Assembly (NCBI GenBank): GCA_016202845.1
Contig: JACQNW010000032.1
Span: forward strand, 1-7,264
DNA length: 7,264 bases
Direction: 5' to 3'
Origin: Candidatus Aenigmatarchaeota archaeon
GTDB lineage: Archaea > Aenigmatarchaeota > Aenigmatarchaeia > GW2011-AR5
Shown in pieces: positions 1 to 4,827 of this stretch; positions within the stretch are counted from its first letter, which is position 1; the number at the start of each line of letters is the position of its first letter. Made by a program: the position numbers and the translations under genes. The notes under the pieces are model-generated. The model did no database searches. It worked only from the letters and a program-made list of their open reading frames with translations, and was not told the origin of the DNA.

Positions 1-27
1 CCACCCCTGGTGTGCTCCCCCGCCAAT

Positions 28-71
28 TTGGGGAAAACAATCCTATATTTAATTAGTAAGGATAGTTTTCT
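28..71 (-). other. 16S intron 11, about 44-nt mini BHB intron (E. coli about 919)
   Basis: It separates ACTTAAGGGAA from ATTGGCGGGGG. It folds as one long hairpin: GAAAAC/GTTTTC, then ATCCT/AGGAT, with central helix GGG/CCC and bulges AAA and AAA. Ends are ambiguous by 1 nt. Position 919 is a known archaeal 16S intron site. Confidence 0.85.
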
Positions 72-82
72 TTCCCTTAAGT

Positions 83-122
83 TTGTTGATGAAAATCAAC
101 AATTTACAATTCCAATTTTCAT
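83..122 (-). other. 16S intron 10, about 40-nt mini BHB intron (E. coli about 908)
   Basis: It separates GCAAGGTTGAA from ACTTAAGGG within the universal 907-915 segment. The central helix is GUUGA/UCAAC, bulges are AAU and AAA, and the inner helix is TGAAAAT/ATTTTCA. Ends are ambiguous by 1 nt because of repeated A. Position 908 is a known archaeal 16S intron site. Confidence 0.85.
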
Positions 123-241
123 TTCAACCTTGCGGTCGTACTTCCCAGGCGGCTCACTTAACACCTTCGCTACGGCACTGCAGTATCTCGAAGATACTGC
201 AACACCAAGTGAGCATCGTTTACAGCGTGGACTAACGGGGT

Positions 242-272
242 CGTTAGTAGATCAGCATAGAACTAATTCTAT
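242..272 (-). other. 16S intron 9, 31-nt mini BHB intron (E. coli 793/794)
   Basis: It splits the universal GATTAGATACCC motif into GATTAGAT and ACCCC. The central helix is UUAG/CUAA, the bulges AUA and CGA, with GGG/CCC outside. The intron contains a TAGAA/TTCTA hairpin. Cutting after the second base of each bulge restores GGGATTAGATACCCC exactly. Because this loop is among the most invariant in rRNA, an unspliced insertion here is very unlikely. Confidence 0.87.
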
Positions 273-283
273 ATCTAATCCCG

Positions 284-314
284 GATAAGCCTGCTTTAAC
301 TATACTAAAGCAGT
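284..314 (-). other. 16S intron 8, about 30-nt mini BHB intron (E. coli about 781-782)
   Basis: It lies between GGGGAGCGAA and CGGGATTAGAT. An 8-bp stem CTGCTTTA/TAAAGCAG forms the intron body, with central helix GAGC/GCUU and bulges GAA and AUC. Ends are uncertain by 1-2 nt. The position corresponds to a known archaeal 16S intron site (781). Confidence 0.75.
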
Positions 315-342
315 TCGCTCCCCACGCTTTCACCCCTCACCG

Positions 343-894
343 TCAGACCCGTTTCCTGGTGGAAGAATTGAGAATTTGAACAATACTGTCAATCTTTTTA
401 GGATGGCTTATATATGGTAAAATTTTTTGTAAATTATTTTTTCCATAGATATAAATTCGCCACCAGCCGTCATTTCTTTTTTTAGGCATGAAATTGCATT
501 CTTTTAAAATTCTGAAGACTTCGTCAGCAATAGTATCGCTTTTCATTGTTATAATTATTCTATAACCTGCAACTTCTACATGCCCTTCAGCATCTATAAG
601 ACCGCCAATAAAATTTAATTTGGATTCGGATGGTACTTTAAAATCTTTAAGTTTTTCCCATATATTTTTAGATCTGAAATAAACCTCGTAACATTTTTTA
701 TTTTTATATTTGTAAATTTTTGGCATTATACTAAATATATCGTTTATAACGATCGAAGTATTTTTAGCCAAAATTTCAGAATCCAGGCAAACACTAATTT
801 TATAGTCATAATTTTTGCCATTGCTTATATGGCCATCGTCTTCCATTAATCCTAAAAACCAAGCAATCTTATCAGACGCCAAAATTGATTCCAT
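343..894 (-). CDS. LAGLIDADG homing endonuclease in 16S intron 7
   Basis: Intron-encoded endonuclease of 183 residues, a normal size for a double-motif LAGLIDADG protein. Motif 1 is FLGLMEDDG near residues 13-21 and motif 2 is GGLIDAEG at 97-104. D20 and E103 are the likely metal-binding acids. The ATG at 894 sits 10 residues before motif 1, which fits the family. The TGA stop lies beyond the inferred 3' splice site in the 16S exon (within GGTCTGACGG), so the last two to three residues come from rRNA exon sequence. If the excised intron circularises, as archaeal rRNA introns do, the protein would acquire a different C-terminus. The gene is more AT-rich than the rRNA around it. No Shine-Dalgarno is visible. 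It is not a close copy of the endonuclease in intron 2: the two share the motifs but little else by eye. Confidence 0.9.
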   Translation of the reverse strand: MESILASDKIAWFLGLMEDDGHISNGKNYDYKISVCLDSEILAKNTSIVINDIFSIMPKIYKYKNKKCYEVYFRSKNIWEKLKDFKVPSESKLNFIGGLIDAEGHVEVAGYRIIITMKSDTIADEVFRILKECNFMPKKRNDGWWRIYIYGKNNLQKILPYISHPKKIDSIVQILNSSTRKRV

Positions 895-952
895 ACTTTT
901 TTATATAACGACTGTATCCTTTATCGATTTCGGTATTTAACAACTCTCCCAC
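354..952 (-). mobile_element. 16S intron 7, about 599 nt, encoding a LAGLIDADG homing endonuclease (E. coli about 744)
   Basis: It interrupts the sequence between GGCGCTTGCCTGGAA and ACGGGTCTGACGGTGAGG. The intron termini form an 11-bp inner stem (TGGGAGAGTTG with CAATTCTTCCA), central helix CUGG/CCAG, and bulges AAG and GAA. The exact ends are uncertain by about 2 nt because A residues repeat at both junctions. There are 58 nt between the intron start and the endonuclease ATG. Confidence 0.87.
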
Positions 953-969
953 TTCCAGGCAAGCGCCTT

Positions 970-1000
970 ATGCGGCAAGCCAAAGAAATCTTTGACTTAA
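970..1000 (-). other. 16S intron 6, 31-nt mini BHB-like intron (E. coli about 727)
   Basis: It interrupts the near-universal GGCGAAGGCG between TGGCG and AAGGCG. The fold has an 8-bp inner helix AGTCAAAG/CTTTGGCT with loop ATTT and a central helix GGCG/UGCC with bulges UUA and GCA. The cut sites that restore the conserved sequence are displaced by up to two bases from the standard position, so its ends are the least certain of the set. It is separated from intron 5 by only 5 nt of exon. Confidence 0.7.
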
Positions 1001-1005
1001 CGCCA

Positions 1006-1033
1006 TTTACCCAGCGCTAGATACGGACACTGT
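1006..1033 (-). other. 16S intron 5, 28-nt mini BHB intron (E. coli about 722)
   Basis: The exon boundary reads GGACTACCTG before and TGGCG after. The central helix is UACC/GGUA, bulges are UGA and AAU, and the inner helix is CAGUG/CGCUG. Cutting after the second bulge base gives GGACTACCTGTGGCG, the expected conserved 16S sequence. Confidence 0.8.
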
Positions 1034-1245
1034 CAGGTAGTCCATCATGGATTAAAGGATTTTACCCCTACCCATGATGTACTCTTGCCCTCTCCCGGTC
1101 TCAAGCCTTACAGTATCTCCAGCCGTTCCAACAGTTTGCTGCTGGGTTTCACCAGAGACTTGTAAAGCCGGCTACGGGTGCTTTAGGCCCAATAATCGTG
1201 GCTACCACTTGAGGCGCGGTTATTACCGCGGCGGCTGGCAACCGT

Positions 1246-1368
1246 ATGGCAAAAGATAAGCATCGAATAATCATCATGGATTGCGGCCATGAATTAGAGT
1301 TTTGATGACGCTTTCGCGTGTCCAGTCAACTTTTGTATTACTCCTTTTTAAAAAAATTGCTTACCTAT
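1246..1368 (-). other. 16S intron 4, about 123 nt, no ORF (E. coli about 511)
   Basis: The insert separates GGTGGGCAAGG from ACGGTTGCCAGCC, sequences that are adjacent in normal 16S (530 loop, helix 18). The central helix is GGCAA/UUGCC with bulges GGA and AUA. A 9-bp inner stem AGGTAAGCA/TGCTTATCT closes the intron. Two hairpins lie inside, ACGC-GAAA-GCGT and TCATGG/CCATGA. After removal CGGTT pairs with AACCG to rebuild helix 18. It has no reading frame of note, so it may be an intron that lost its endonuclease (inference). Confidence 0.85.
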
Positions 1369-1395
1369 CCTTGCCCACCTCTTATTCCCAGAGCT

Positions 1396-1429
1396 ATCTA
1401 ATAAGACGTAGTTTTAAAATTACGTCGAT
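1396..1429 (-). other. 16S intron 3, 34-nt mini BHB intron (helix 17 region)
   Basis: A textbook symmetric BHB: outer helix GAGU/GCUC, central helix CUAA/UUAG, bulges AUA and AUA, and an inner GACGTA/TACGTC stem. Removal joins GGAGTCTAAAT to AGCTCTGGGAATAAG, giving the expected short helix-17 hairpin before the conserved AATAAGAGGTGGGCAAG. This region varies in length among archaea, so an expansion segment is a possible alternative, but the perfect BHB favours an intron. Confidence 0.68.
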
Positions 1430-1590
1430 ATTTAGACTCCAGAAAAGGGTTTGTTGAACAAACCCACTCAGGCTTCCCCTGTCACGCTTTCGCGCATTGC
1501 AAAGTTTTCGCGCCTGCTGCGTCCCGTAGGACCTGGCTTCATGTCTCAGAAGCCATCTCCGGGCTATCGCTCTCACGACCCGTACGGATT

Positions 1591-2268
1591 TTTCCCTGAA
1601 GAAAGCTAGGAAACCAGCAACAATAGTTTTTCTAATCTTTTAGGATGAGTAAATGAAATCACTTCATGAAATTTAGAAATATCGGTTTTTCTAGAAACTA
1701 TAACTTTTCCATACTTATAATCTATTCTGTTTTTTATGCCCAAATCACTTAGACACTTGCTAACATCTCTTAATATTTTTGGCTTTGCTGAGGCAAGTGC
1801 AACACATCTGATGTGATGTTTCTTGTTATAAACAGCAGAACCGTCGCCATCAAACAAGCCTTGTAATAATTTAGCTTTTATTGCATTGTTTGAATTCATG
1901 AATTCTTCAGGCAGTCCATAATAACCTTTTTTTATTTCCGATATTTTAAATTCATTATTTAAGTTTCTTATCAATTCTGCACTATTAACTTGCACAGCAA
2001 TTACTCTTCGAGTTTTTGTAGGCTGATTTCTTTTTGTCCTGAGGTTAAAAAGTCTAGCTGTCAGCGTTTCAAACTCTTTTAAAATAGTTTCCTCTTTGTT
2101 GTAAAATTCCAAACAACGAAGTCTAATATGACCATCAGACAAAATTAGTCCAAACCATTTTGCGAAGTCTTCGTTTATTTGCATCAAGTTACTTATGTAC
2201 AGTGTGATAAAATATTTTGTGGGTATGTAGAATCTATTGTTGCAGGCTCCACATTTTACTTTCTCCAT
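1591..2268 (-). mobile_element. 16S intron 2, 678 nt, encoding a LAGLIDADG homing endonuclease (E. coli about 280)
   Basis: The 5' exon ends CAAACCTAT and the 3' exon resumes AATCCGTACGGG, rejoining to normal archaeal 16S. The intron ends pair closely: TGGAGAAAG with CTTTCTTCA, and further in CCTGCAACAATAG with CTATTGTTGCTGG (one mismatch). The central BHB helix (ACCU/GGGA, three real pairs) is weaker than in the other introns. Bulges are AUA and AAA. Homing introns of this type are excised by the tRNA-splicing endonuclease and spread by cutting intronless rRNA genes (family knowledge). Confidence 0.85.
1606..2184 (-). CDS. LAGLIDADG homing endonuclease in 16S intron 2
   Basis: Intron-encoded site-specific DNA endonuclease, expected to cut intronless 16S alleles and promote intron homing. 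Two LAGLIDADG helices are visible in the 192-residue form: GLILSDG near residues 12-18 and QGLFDGDG near 108-115. Their acidic residues D17 and D114 are the expected metal ligands, and the spacing fits a monomeric double-motif enzyme. I start at ATG 2184, just before the first motif (MQINEDFAKWFGL). The frame stays open upstream: an ATG at 2268 coincides with the first base of the intron and would add a half zinc-finger-like stretch (VKCGACNNRFY). A still earlier ATG at 2298 lies within intron 1 and is unlikely. No Shine-Dalgarno is seen. The last codons, up to TAG at 1606, lie in the intron's terminal stem, so coding sequence and splicing structure overlap. Confidence 0.88.
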   Translation of the reverse strand: MQINEDFAKWFGLILSDGHIRLRCLEFYNKEETILKEFETLTARLFNLRTKRNQPTKTRRVIAVQVNSAELIRNLNNEFKISEIKKGYYGLPEEFMNSNNAIKAKLLQGLFDGDGSAVYNKKHHIRCVALASAKPKILRDVSKCLSDLGIKNRIDYKYGKVIVSRKTDISKFHEVISFTHPKRLEKLLLLVS

Positions 2269-2283
2269 ATAGGTTTGTTGAGC

Positions 2284-2311
2284 ATGTAATTGAGGCATTT
2301 GCCTTTTTTAT
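2284..2311 (-). other. 16S intron 1, 28-nt mini BHB intron (E. coli about 265)
   Basis: The insert lies in the loop of the 16S hairpin whose stem is TTGAG/CTCAA. The fold gives a central 4-bp helix GUAA/UUAC, a 5' bulge AUA, a 3' bulge AUG and outer helix GAG/CUC. Cutting after the second base of each bulge joins GAGGTAAAT to GCTCAACAA, restoring a loop of normal length. Inside is a small AGGC/GCCT hairpin. No coding capacity. Confidence 0.75.
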
Positions 2312-2553
2312 ATTTACCTCAACAACAGCCTAATCCGCCGCAGCCCAATCCTAAAGTGCCTTGCGGCTTTGAGCTAGGATGCGTTCCAGCATTCCTAACC
2401 TATGAGACATTATGCGCAGTTTCCCGCGATTATTTCTCTCTTTAGGGCATGTTAGCTACGTGTTACTGAGCAGTACGCCCTGTCTTGCGACAGTGACTCG
2501 CATGGCTAAGTCGAAACCTGATAATGGTAGCCTCCGGCGGGATCAACCGGAAT

Positions 2554-2770
2554 TGTGGAAGAAAACACACATAATATGGTGGTTTAAAATTTATTTCCCT
2601 GCATATATCACTTACATATATTTGCTCGTCTGCGCCTATATCTGATGAATAGGAACTAGTCATCTTCATTGTTTCATAGACGAGTGCTTCTTGTAAAGCA
2701 CTAATCTCAATATTCAACAACAGGAAAGAAATTAGTCACCGCATGCAATTTTTTGCATTCTCCTAATTAT
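2554..2770 (-). other. 16S rRNA 5' leader with nested stems
   Basis: This stretch precedes the 16S 5' end and holds no credible gene; the open frame reading from it into the 16S is a shadow. Visible inverted repeats are 2625-2631 with 2678-2684 (enclosing GATGA/TCATC at 2643-2647 and 2660-2664), 2684-2689 with 2696-2701 (GTGCTT/AAGCAC), and 2730-2735 with 2763-2768 around an ATGCAA/TTGCAT hairpin. Such stems are expected in an rRNA leader that is processed. The partner strand of the 16S processing stem would lie beyond the 16S 3' end, outside this window. Confidence 0.55.
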
Positions 2771-2792
2771 CGCCAATGTGTCGCCGAAAACA

Positions 2793-3020
2793 GGTATAGA
2801 AAAACAACAGTCCTTCGGACATGTTCCAGAATTCTTTCGAATTCAAAAACATCCTAAGATGTCATACGTAAAACACCATTCTTTCGAATGTGTTTCGAAG
2901 CTTAGAACTTCAAAATAAGCTGACCTAATTTGCCCTACAAGACACAGTCCTGTAAGTAATTAGTGACTTATCTGGCACAAAGCTTAGCTTTGGGCCACAA
3001 CCTCCTATACCCGCCAACCT
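2793..3020 (-). ncRNA. Structured noncoding RNA candidate, family not recognised
   Basis: No open frame is credible here, but the minus strand folds into a closed multi-arm structure. A terminal stem GGTATAG/CTATACC pairs about 3005-3011 with 2793-2799. Inside it, in order, are GGC.CAAAGC/GCTTTG.GCC, a two-part arm ATAAG/CTTAT plus CTAATT/AATTAG capped by CTTACAGGAC/GTCTTGTAGG, then GAAG/CTTC, AACACATTC with a GAAA tetraloop, GACATC/GATGT, GAATTC-GAAA-GAATTC, and GTCC/GGAC. GNRA loops appear only when read on the minus strand, which fixes the direction. A TATA box at 3040-3049 predicts a start near 3019. I saw no RNase P CR-I/CR-V or SRP helix-8 signature. It could be a divergent housekeeping RNA or a long rRNA leader. 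Confidence 0.5.
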
Positions 3021-3039
3021 TACTAATAGAGACAAAAGA

Positions 3040-3049
3040 CTTATAAAGG
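3040..3049 (-). promoter_or_regulatory. TATA box for the structured RNA and/or rRNA transcript
   Basis: The minus strand reads CCTTTATAAG. An archaeal TATA box is centred about 26 nt before transcription starts, predicting a start near 3019, at the 5' edge of the structured region. This may be the promoter of a separate RNA or of the whole rRNA transcript. Confidence 0.45.
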
Positions 3050-3123
3050 CATTTTAAACTGCTGGCGAAAAATTATATGCCTGCAATGCTGCTTAATAGA
3101 AATTTTACAAGAAGGATGCGCCA

Positions 3124-3633
3124 TCATGCTTTTATGCTATATTTTTTAAGAACAACTTTTTTGCCTGTTTTTCTGGCTTTGTCTACGGCATCCTGAACGC
3201 CTTTGCTTTCATTGACCTGGAATGCGTATAACTCGTCAGATTCTTTTATTATAGAGGTATGCCTTGCATAATAACTTTCTTCGTTGGCTTTTGTATATCT
3301 TGTTTTATCGCTTATAGAACTTGGGCTTAATTTTTTGACAGTTTTCCACTGTTTAATAATCATTTCTGCCTGGGCGCCTGTTACAACGCCTTCTTTTGCC
3401 CTTTTCCTGAAATGCTCTGCCAATCTTTCCAATTTTATCGGCAGGAAAATCTTGAGCTTTTTAACGTCGCCTTCTTCAAGGACCAATTGAGTTGCTATAT
3501 AATCGACGCCGAGCGCTCCGCCTGTAACTATTCCATGACCATTTTTTATTATTTTTCTGACAGCAGACTCCACATCGTTCTTTATTTCTTCATTTACAAC
3601 TTTCCAGCTGCCGCTTATTGCAATCCATTTCAT
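3124..3633 (-). CDS. SLOG/DprA-like Rossmann-fold protein
   Basis: A 169-residue protein with the layout of the SLOG superfamily, which includes DprA, the LOG lysine-decarboxylase-like proteins and YpsA-type proteins and binds nucleotides or nucleotide-like ligands. The N-terminal strand is IAISGSW (residues 4-10), followed by a helix and the glycine-rich IVTGGALGVD near 35-44. A C-terminal segment, around 121-162, has the family pattern of an Arg/Ser-rich turn, DELYAFQV, SKGVQDAVDKA and a final KKVV strand. The substrate cannot be read from sequence. It is the last gene of a four-gene minus-strand operon, 11 nt after the acylphosphatase stop. There is no Shine-Dalgarno; the ATG follows an AT-rich spacer. 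Confidence 0.7.
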   Translation of the reverse strand: MKWIAISGSWKVVNEEIKNDVESAVRKIIKNGHGIVTGGALGVDYIATQLVLEEGDVKKLKIFLPIKLERLAEHFRKRAKEGVVTGAQAEMIIKQWKTVKKLSPSSISDKTRYTKANEESYYARHTSIIKESDELYAFQVNESKGVQDAVDKARKTGKKVVLKKYSIKA

Positions 3634-3644
3634 AATAATAATCT

Positions 3645-3926
3645 TTAGAAAGTTTCAAAAGCAGGAATATTTTGCAGATAGCCTCTTTCAATAATTGCTA
3701 CATTTTCTACCTTGGCATTGGGTGGTCCAACCTTTATTTTTTCTATGAATTCCTCTAGCTTCTGATCATCGCCTTCTGCTACTATTTTTACCGTCCCATC
3801 TTTCAAATTTTTGGCATAACCTCTAATGTTCAGCGCATCCGCGTTTTCTTTTGCAAATGACCTAAAAGAAACACTCTGAACACTTCCATGCACAATGATC
3901 ATAATATTTTTTGCAACCATAAGCAT
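3645..3926 (-). CDS. Acylphosphatase-like protein with altered signature loop
   Basis: Acylphosphatases are small cytosolic enzymes that hydrolyse acyl phosphates. The 93-residue length and pattern match: a loop HGSVQSVSFRSF at 13-24, GYAKNLKDGTVKIVAEG at 36-52, and an acidic helix DQKLEEFIEKI. The catalytic Arg (R22) and Asn (N40) are present. The usual loop GRVQGVGFR reads GSVQSVSFR here, losing the Arg after the first Gly and two glycines, so activity may be changed. The start is uncertain: the ATG at 3926 overlaps the upstream stop as TGATG, suggesting translational coupling, and internal ATGs at 3920 and 3902 are alternatives that keep the domain. Confidence 0.88.
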   Translation of the reverse strand: MLMVAKNIMIIVHGSVQSVSFRSFAKENADALNIRGYAKNLKDGTVKIVAEGDDQKLEEFIEKIKVGPPNAKVENVAIIERGYLQNIPAFETF

Positions 3927-4816
3927 CAGTGTTTGTTTAACTTTTTAAGCGATTGCTTCAGCCCTTCGTCAAAGCTTATTGGGTTTACTTTCAATTCATT
4001 GGTAAGTGAACTTGTATCTATTAGGCGATCCTGGGAAATTCCAAGCACAATTGTTTTTGTGATTTTTGGGTTTTTCCTAACGCGCATGAAATAAGCAGCA
4101 AATAGCACAAGCCAAACAGGCAGCCGTATTATTGGTTTTTTGATGCCCTCTTTTTCCATAATTTTATTGACCATTGCTATGAATGTCAGAGGCATTCTGC
4201 TGGCTACAACATATGTTTTCCCCACTGATAATTTTTTATTCAGCGAGCTTATTATGGCCGCTACGACATCATCTACATGAACAGGATATCTAATGAAATT
4301 TCCATGCCCGACTACAGGAATAATTTTACGTCTCTTAATGGCGCCTACGAGCTCAAGAAAACCGCGGCCATCTGGCCCATATATAAAATCAGGCTTCAAT
4401 ATTGTTACACTAAGACCAGATTTAATAAACAAGTCGTCAGCCAATGCTTTTGTTATGCCATAATCGCTTTTTCTTTCTGCAAGGGTTGCAACAGTGCTTA
4501 CATCTATAATCCGCTTTACATTATTTTCCTTACAAGTTTCTATAAGATTTTCTGCGCCTAACACGTGAACTTTATAATTAAGCCTGTAATCTCCAAAACC
4601 GGTTATTGCTGCCAAATGAACAACTGAAGAAACGCCTTTGGTTGCTCTTACAAGCGACTTTTTGTCTGTCACATCACCATAAAAAATTTCTGCTCCCTTA
4701 AGCTGACTTATACCGCTTGTTTTCCTGACAAAGCACCGCACTTTTTTATTTTGTCTAAGCAATTCCTTAACCAAATTCCTGCCAACAAATCCGCTTGCTC
4801 CTGTTACTAGTATCAT
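3926..4816 (-). CDS. NAD-dependent epimerase/dehydratase (extended SDR)
   Basis: A 296-residue extended short-chain dehydrogenase/reductase of the nucleotide-sugar epimerase type. The N-terminal TGASGFVG (5-12) is the dinucleotide-binding loop. FYGDVTD (45-51) is the acidic adenine-side turn and VVHLAA (65-70) the conserved strand. DVST (105-108) with YGITK (Y119, K123) forms the Ser/Thr-Tyr-Lys active site, and LKPDFIYGPDGRG (140-152) is the family's post-catalytic segment. The substrate may be a sugar nucleotide, a sterol-like compound or another carbonyl compound, and cannot be told from sequence. It begins 11 nt after the SRPBCC gene and its stop overlaps the acylphosphatase ATG, so it is the second gene of the operon. 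Confidence 0.92.
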   Translation of the reverse strand: MILVTGASGFVGRNLVKELLRQNKKVRCFVRKTSGISQLKGAEIFYGDVTDKKSLVRATKGVSSVVHLAAITGFGDYRLNYKVHVLGAENLIETCKENNVKRIIDVSTVATLAERKSDYGITKALADDLFIKSGLSVTILKPDFIYGPDGRGFLELVGAIKRRKIIPVVGHGNFIRYPVHVDDVVAAIISSLNKKLSVGKTYVVASRMPLTFIAMVNKIMEKEGIKKPIIRLPVWLVLFAAYFMRVRKNPKITKTIVLGISQDRLIDTSSLTNELKVNPISFDEGLKQSLKKLNKH

Positions 4817-4827
4817 ACAAATCCCTG

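Larger units (their letters stand above)
1..2553 (-). rRNA. 16S ribosomal RNA, 5' two-thirds, split by eleven introns (3' end outside window)
   Basis: The complement of 2531-2553 is the archaeal 16S 5' end (TTCCGGTTGATCCTGCCGG). Further core motifs follow on the minus strand: the region containing GCTCAGTAACACGT, the CAGCCGCCGCGG loop, GATTAGATA/CCC, and GGCGGGGGAGCAC at the left edge, equivalent to about E. coli 940. Collinearity is broken by insertions, each flanked by sequence that rejoins into normal 16S. Inferred exons in transcript order are 2553-2312, 2283-2269, 1590-1430, 1395-1369, 1245-1034, 1005-1001, 969-953, 353-314, 283-273, 241-123, 82-72 and 27-1, summing to about 887 nt. That length suits a compact DPANN 16S. 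Ends are exact to 1-2 nt at best. Ordinary 16S hairpins remain inside exons, such as the TTCG-capped stem near 181-200 and the stem at 1448-1466. Restoration of the conserved core argues for a functional gene rather than a pseudogene. Confidence 0.95.

Noticed and set aside
181..200. Strong hairpin with a TTCG loop as a further intron or terminator
   Set aside because: It is the normal variable stem of 16S in the E. coli 830-850 region, and flanking exon sequence is continuous without removing it.
10..288. Open frames inside the 16S (10-288 plus, 1074-1259 plus, 1394-1576 minus, 2412-2645 plus, 2463-2720 minus)
   Set aside because: They cover conserved rRNA or its leader, lack recognisable protein motifs, and are chance frames.
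897..908. TATA-like TTATATAA just upstream of the intron 7 endonuclease ATG
   Set aside because: It is only a few bases from the ATG; an archaeal start site about 26 nt downstream would fall inside the coding region, so it is not a convincing promoter.
1590..2268. Group I intron for the endonuclease-bearing insertions
   Set aside because: No group I core elements (P, Q, R, S) were seen; the termini pair directly and give bulge-helix-bulge junctions, as expected for archaeal rRNA introns.
1..2553. The 16S as a decayed pseudogene or misassembly
   Set aside because: Insertions are discrete, foldable and removable, while exon motifs stay intact; decay or chimeric assembly would not restore universal sequences so consistently.
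2793..3020. RNase P RNA or SRP RNA identity for the structured region
   Set aside because: I could not find the RNase P CR-I or CR-V core (GAGGAAAGUCC-like, ACAGAA..GGCUUA-like) or the SRP helix-8 signature, so the family is left open.
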